DNA from: Pseudolabrys sp.
GTDB lineage: Bacteria; Pseudomonadota; Alphaproteobacteria; Rhizobiales; Xanthobacteraceae
Assembly: GCA_029945495.1 (NCBI GenBank)
Contig: JAQSCR010000502.1
Span: 1,578-10,735, forward strand
Direction of reading: 5' to 3'
Length of the DNA stretch: 9,158 nucleotides
In this document: one piece after another, positions 5,483 through 9,158 of the stretch
Layout of the letters: each line of letters opens with the position of its first letter
Position numbering within the stretch: the stretch's first letter is position 1
The notes under the pieces: model-generated
The model's input: only the letters and a program-made list of their open reading frames with translations
What the model was told of the DNA's origin: nothing
Databases searched by the model: none
Program-made: the position numbers and the translations under genes

Positions 5483-7909
5483 TCAGACCGCCACCTGCAG
5501 CCGTGGGTGCGCCTCGTCTGCTCTGTGATAGTTTGTCGCTGTCCATTGAAGACCGCTGGCGTAGCGCCAGGCCATTCGGCCCTCCTTATCAAGGGCGAAG
5601 AGGTGCAGCCAGCCATTGTCGAAAAGTGCGCGCACGTTTTCGTGGCGGTTCAAGATCTCCGTCATGGCTTCGCGCGGTGCCTCGATGCAGACCGACAGTC
5701 GAAGCGGTTCGTGGGCGTACCGCTCACCGTCATGCACCGATTGCCAAGGAAGGCCAGCGCGCAAAAGACCGCCATTGCCCTCGACGACGCCAATGCCGCC
5801 GGTGACGTTATGCAATAGCTTGTTGCCGCCTCCGAACACCTCTGGCGCGACCGTCGATGCGTAGTATTGCAGGCTGATCCAACTCGCTACAACAACCGGA
5901 GCGGTTAGAATGAGTTCGAGTACGCTGAAGCTTTTGTCCTGCTGCCAATCGTAGTCATGCAGGAAAGCGCGGCCTTCGAGGCTCTTTCCGACCGTGCGGG
6001 TTCGCGGCGCGGCGATGAATGCCTTGCAGCCCGCGAGCGCCCATTCGGGGCGCGTCTCAGCCCAGTCTCGGCTCCGCCTTGGGACTGAGCTTTCCTGTCT
6101 GGCCCGTGGCAGCCGAAGAGCGCGCTCGGTCCGGGCAATCTTGCCAGCCGCGGAAAGCCAAATGTTCGTCTTCTCGATGTCCCCTTTGTGGGCGGGGGAG
6201 GGATAATCCTCGGTATAGAGAGTCACGAGATCTGTTGTCGTGTCGTGCAGAGCCGCGAGGAAAAGCGTGTCGGCCGGTATTTCGATGCCGTTCGGCGCAA
6301 GACCCGCTCTAACCTCGGGATCGTTCAAAAGCGCCGCCAACAGGCGGGCGTTGACTTCCCCCGAATAGCCCCCGCAGGCGCCGCAATGAAGACCGCTGGT
6401 GTGAGGATTGTTGACGACGCTGGCGCCGTGGCCTGCCAACAAGACCAGCCGAGCGAAACCCCTCGTCAACGACATGGCCCTAAGCACCGCCTCGGCGACC
6501 TTGGTCCGGGTCGCGAGATCAAGTTTAGGGTCGAGGCGTGGTGCTGGCTCGATCGGCGCCGGCGCGCCGCGGGGCCCGAGCGCATCGCTAAAAAGCTTGC
6601 CGACATAGATCGGGCCGGTCGCTTCGACGAAGGCGAATGAAGAAACGGCAGCGAGTTTAAACCGGCCCCACGCCCGCTTCGCCCGCGCCTTGAACCGGGC
6701 GGATTGTTCCTTCGTCGCGAGTTGGGGGCCGCCTGAGCGGGACCGGATTGCGGGATTGAGCAGCACTGGCAGCCGCCGTTCCTCGACATCCGAAGCAAAA
6801 CGCCTGTGAGACGCGGTTAGGCCAAAGAAGCCCGCAAAGCCCAATGTTTGGATTTGAGGGTTCACGCTTTCGAAGGCACGGCGGAACACCTCCGAGCGAA
6901 CGTCAATGCAGAAAGCGGCCTGCAGAATGGGGCGATCATGTGTCGCTCGCGTGGTGGCCTGTACGAGAGTCATCGCCAGCGCCCGCTGAGCCGAGCGCTC
7001 CGCTGCCTCCTGTAGGATGACGTCGATCACGAGATCGGACATCGCCTCAACAGCCAAGGCATGACTTGCACGAACGCTCGCCCATTTGTCGGCGATTGAC
7101 GCGTAGTAGCGAATGAACAGGACCTCTTCCCAAATCAGCCGGATCGCAAGGAAGTCCGTTATCGTGTCATCCGCCCCGCCGGCGAGCTCTGCTTGCCAAA
7201 GTTTATAGCGGGCATACTGCGCCCAACCGCCCAGCGTCATGAGCATCTGGTGAAAGTAGGTCTCCATCTCATCTGCGCTAAGGCCAAGCCGGCCGGCGAC
7301 TCGGACCGTGACATCGGCGGCGTATTCCGGCGCCTCTGATACGTGCAGTGCAAAGCCCGGAAGCCCGGCGATTTCCGGAGTCAGGTCTTGGGTGGCGACA
7401 GCGCGCCAAGCGGCGTAGGCGCTGATACCGCGCGGTGCCGCCCAGTGCGCCTGGCCCTCGTCGAAATAGCCAGCGGCCCAGGCGCCAAACCGCTCGGCCA
7501 TCAAGCCCGGCCAGTCGATGCCAGACACCTCCGCGGCGAGGTCTGCGATCGTGGGTAGTGCGCTCAGCTTCGGAGAGTCCGAAGCAGCGGCGGTTTTCAG
7601 GGCGGCCAGATCAGCCGGCCTCAGGTGAGCAGGCGCATTCGTCCAAGCTTCTTTCAGATCCTCATCGGAAATCTCGCCGGCTGCAATTTTCTCCAGATAC
7701 CAGCGCCGTGGCATGGTTACGGAAATGCCAGCAACTCGCGCCAGGCGCGCGCCAGCTTGTGCGAGGTTCTCACACGCCTGACCCAGGAAAGGATTGACGG
7801 CGACGCTCGACGCCAGAGGCCAGACCGGCGGAATGGCCCTAGACGCCCTGTCGGCCGCCGCTTCGAGAATCCGGAGATTGGTCAGCGTCGAGTGCAACGG
7901 ATGTGACAT
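5483..7909 (-). CDS. dabA: DabA (DUF2309), carbonic-anhydrase-like subunit of the DAB inorganic-carbon accumulation complex
   Basis: An 808-residue soluble protein of the DUF2309/UPF0753 family. With DabB it forms an energy-coupled system that hydrates CO2 to bicarbonate in one direction and so raises cytoplasmic inorganic carbon (known for Halothiobacillus DAB). The carbonic-anhydrase-like zinc and catalytic residues are present: AAFCIDVRSE with Cys334, Asp336 and Arg338, and LAGHGASVVNNPHTSGLHCGACGG with His494 and Cys509. The N-terminal block PPVWPLASSVAVNPFLG and the C-terminal QSVHDG...HEPLRL region also fit the family. Start ATG 7909 has GGAGC 8 bases upstream; the open frame reaches a TTG at 7960, which would overlap the dabB end. 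It lies 19 bases after dabB, clearly one operon, and 60 bases before DUF6671. GC is high. No signal peptide is visible. Confidence 0.95.
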   Translation of the reverse strand: MSHPLHSTLTNLRILEAAADRASRAIPPVWPLASSVAVNPFLGQACENLAQAGARLARVAGISVTMPRRWYLEKIAAGEISDEDLKEAWTNAPAHLRPADLAALKTAAASDSPKLSALPTIADLAAEVSGIDWPGLMAERFGAWAAGYFDEGQAHWAAPRGISAYAAWRAVATQDLTPEIAGLPGFALHVSEAPEYAADVTVRVAGRLGLSADEMETYFHQMLMTLGGWAQYARYKLWQAELAGGADDTITDFLAIRLIWEEVLFIRYYASIADKWASVRASHALAVEAMSDLVIDVILQEAAERSAQRALAMTLVQATTRATHDRPILQAAFCIDVRSEVFRRAFESVNPQIQTLGFAGFFGLTASHRRFASDVEERRLPVLLNPAIRSRSGGPQLATKEQSARFKARAKRAWGRFKLAAVSSFAFVEATGPIYVGKLFSDALGPRGAPAPIEPAPRLDPKLDLATRTKVAEAVLRAMSLTRGFARLVLLAGHGASVVNNPHTSGLHCGACGGYSGEVNARLLAALLNDPEVRAGLAPNGIEIPADTLFLAALHDTTTDLVTLYTEDYPSPAHKGDIEKTNIWLSAAGKIARTERALRLPRARQESSVPRRSRDWAETRPEWALAGCKAFIAAPRTRTVGKSLEGRAFLHDYDWQQDKSFSVLELILTAPVVVASWISLQYYASTVAPEVFGGGNKLLHNVTGGIGVVEGNGGLLRAGLPWQSVHDGERYAHEPLRLSVCIEAPREAMTEILNRHENVRALFDNGWLHLFALDKEGRMAWRYASGLQWTATNYHRADEAHPRLQVAV

Positions 7910-7916
7910 TTTCAAA

Positions 7917-7922
7917 GCTCCA
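7917..7922 (-). promoter_or_regulatory. Shine-Dalgarno of dabA
   Basis: The minus strand reads GGAGCTTTGAAAATG, giving a GGAG core about 8 bases before the ATG at 7909. It lies in the 19-base dabB-dabA gap and supports the ATG over the upstream in-frame TTG. Confidence 0.7.
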
Positions 7923-7928
7923 GACGGA

Positions 7929-9158
7929 TCAAGACAGAGTTTTGGCGGACCAACCGCCAACTAGCCGGTCGAAGACCGCGTTGGCGTAGAACCCGTTCGA
8001 GAGGTGCACGCGCAGCCCCGCGGCGGCGGGGTGGTAGGCCCATAGCGGGAACATGGCCTGCACGATCGCGACCAAGCCGAAGCTGATGACTGCGAGCACG
8101 ATCAGCGCCCATTCGAGCGGCCCCGGTGTCGGCGTGCTTGGCAAAACGCCCGCTGTAACCCAGGTCGCGGCCGTCTGAAGGGCGAAGTAGCTGACCGACG
8201 TTGCCACAGCGTAGAAAGCCGTGCGTCGGGTGAGCGCCTTGGGCGCCGCGTCGGCGAACCCCTGCGCCAGCATGTAGGCGACACCGAAGATCAGGATGGC
8301 GCCCAGCGCGATTGCCTGCGGCGACTTGTGCGTTAAGCCGAAGCCAACCCCCACCAGGACATAGACGGCGAGCGCCAACAGAAAGGCCCGGCCGACCGCG
8401 CCGACCTTAGGAATGGCGACCGGACCTGGCCTACGGATTACGGCAATCCTCTCCACAGCGCCGCCGGAGGAAAGGAAGGAGTGCGCTTTGTAGAGTGAGT
8501 GTGCCACAATGTGGAGCAGCGCTAGGGGAAACAGCGCCAGCCCGCACTCAAAGATCATGAAACCCATCTGCGCGACGGTAGACCAGGCAAGCGAGGTCTT
8601 CACCGCTGGCTGGGTCAGCATTACCAGGCTGCCGAACAGCGCCGTGAAGCCGCCGATCATGACGAGGATGGCGAGGACGCCTGGGGCGAGCAGCATCACA
8701 TCGGCGAAGCGGATCAGAAGAAATCCACCCGCATTGATGACGCCTGCGTGGAGGAGCGCTGAAACCGGCGTAGGCGTTTCCATGACTTCCGTAAGCCAGC
8801 CATGGGTCGGAAACTGGGCCGACTTGAGCATCGCCGCGAGCGCCAACAGGCCGGCGGCCGCGACCGCAAGACTTCCGCCTTCCTCTACGCGAGCTGCGTT
8901 GAGGATTTCTCCGATATCCGGCGTGCGGTAGGCTGCAACGAGTAACCCGACTGCCCCAAGGAGCGCGGCGTCACCGAGGCGCGCTGTGATGAACTTCTTA
9001 CGAGCGGCCCGCTGCGCAACGACCCTCTCCGGATAGAACAATAGGAGCCGATGCAAGAGTATACTGGTTGCGATCCAGGCGAGAACCAGTTGGAAAAGGT
9101 TGCCCGCGGTGACGAGGAAAAGCACTGATGCGAGTGTTAAGCAGAGCCATCCGGTGAA
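7929..9158 (-). CDS. dabB: DabB, NuoL/MrpA-like proton-conducting membrane subunit, N-terminus outside the window
   Basis: A multi-spanning inner-membrane protein of the proton-conducting transporter family (complex I NuoL/M/N, Mrp antiporters). In the DAB complex it is thought to supply proton-motive-force coupling to DabA. The frame is open to the right window edge; the GTG at 9125 is not a likely start because membrane sequence (FTGWLCLTLAS) continues upstream. About 409 residues are visible and roughly the first 100-130 are missing, judged by the family's usual length. Seen: ARKKFITARLGDAALLG, the helix and loop LKSAQFPTHGWLTEVMETPT with Lys112, PVSALLHAGVINAGGFLLIR with His137, Lys187 before SLAWSTVAQMGFM, and AHSLYKAHSFL with Lys224. 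These are the buried charged residues expected of a proton path. The C-terminus ends soon after the last helices (WAYHPAAAGLRVHLSNGFYANAVFDR split across the end), 19 bases from dabA. Confidence 0.93.
   Translation of the reverse strand, partial: FTGWLCLTLASVLFLVTAGNLFQLVLAWIATSILLHRLLLFYPERVVAQRAARKKFITARLGDAALLGAVGLLVAAYRTPDIGEILNAARVEEGGSLAVAAAGLLALAAMLKSAQFPTHGWLTEVMETPTPVSALLHAGVINAGGFLLIRFADVMLLAPGVLAILVMIGGFTALFGSLVMLTQPAVKTSLAWSTVAQMGFMIFECGLALFPLALLHIVAHSLYKAHSFLSSGGAVERIAVIRRPGPVAIPKVGAVGRAFLLALAVYVLVGVGFGLTHKSPQAIALGAILIFGVAYMLAQGFADAAPKALTRRTAFYAVATSVSYFALQTAATWVTAGVLPSTPTPGPLEWALIVLAVISFGLVAIVQAMFPLWAYHPAAAGLRVHLSNGFYANAVFDRLVGGWSAKTLS

Noticed and set aside
6540..6580. GC-rich palindrome-like run inside dabA
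   Set aside because: It is explained by GC-rich Ala/Pro/Gly/Arg codons in the coding sequence and is not positioned to act as a site.
8509..8931. Plus-strand frame inside dabB
   Set aside because: It is antisense to conserved membrane helices of DabB and arises from the high GC content.

Overview
The window looks like chromosomal DNA from an alphaproteobacterium, probably a Hyphomicrobiales/Rhizobiales-type organism. This is inferred from moderate-to-high GC, the protein style and the gene mix; no rRNA or other marker gene is present to prove it. It holds eight protein-coding genes, two of them cut by the window edges, plus one possible decayed transposase fragment. No tRNA, rRNA, CRISPR array or intact insertion sequence was seen.

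Left part (1-1971): the C-terminal two thirds of a class I DNA photolyase (+), a convergent DUF427 protein (-), and a DCC-family (DUF393) thiol-disulfide oxidoreductase (+). DUF427 and DCC are divergently transcribed from a 151-base region that carries a perfect 10-base inverted repeat. This group resembles a light or oxidative-stress gene set.

Middle (1972-4552): a stand-alone trpB, with no trpA or trpF beside it, whose product has two altered active-site positions (Met at the Gln114 position and Cys at the Ser377 position of Salmonella TrpB). It is followed by a small ORF that may be the decayed start of an IS3-type orfA. Next, on the minus strand, is a short membrane sensor whose N-terminal domain has every ethylene/copper ligand-pocket residue of plant ETR1 that I could check. 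It is joined to a histidine-kinase dimerisation/phosphoacceptor segment with no ATP-binding domain. A 324-base stretch without a recognisable gene follows.

Right part (4553-9158, all minus strand): dabB (N-terminus outside the window), dabA and a DUF6671 gene. DabB is a NuoL-like proton-conducting membrane protein and DabA (DUF2309) is a carbonic-anhydrase-like protein; together they form the DAB energy-coupled inorganic-carbon accumulation complex. The DUF6671 protein ends in a region with four CxxC pairs, which look like zinc sites, and could be an accessory factor of this system.

The points most worth a second look are the ethylene-receptor-like protein without a catalytic domain, the unusual orphan TrpB, and the link between the putative zinc protein DUF6671 and dabAB.
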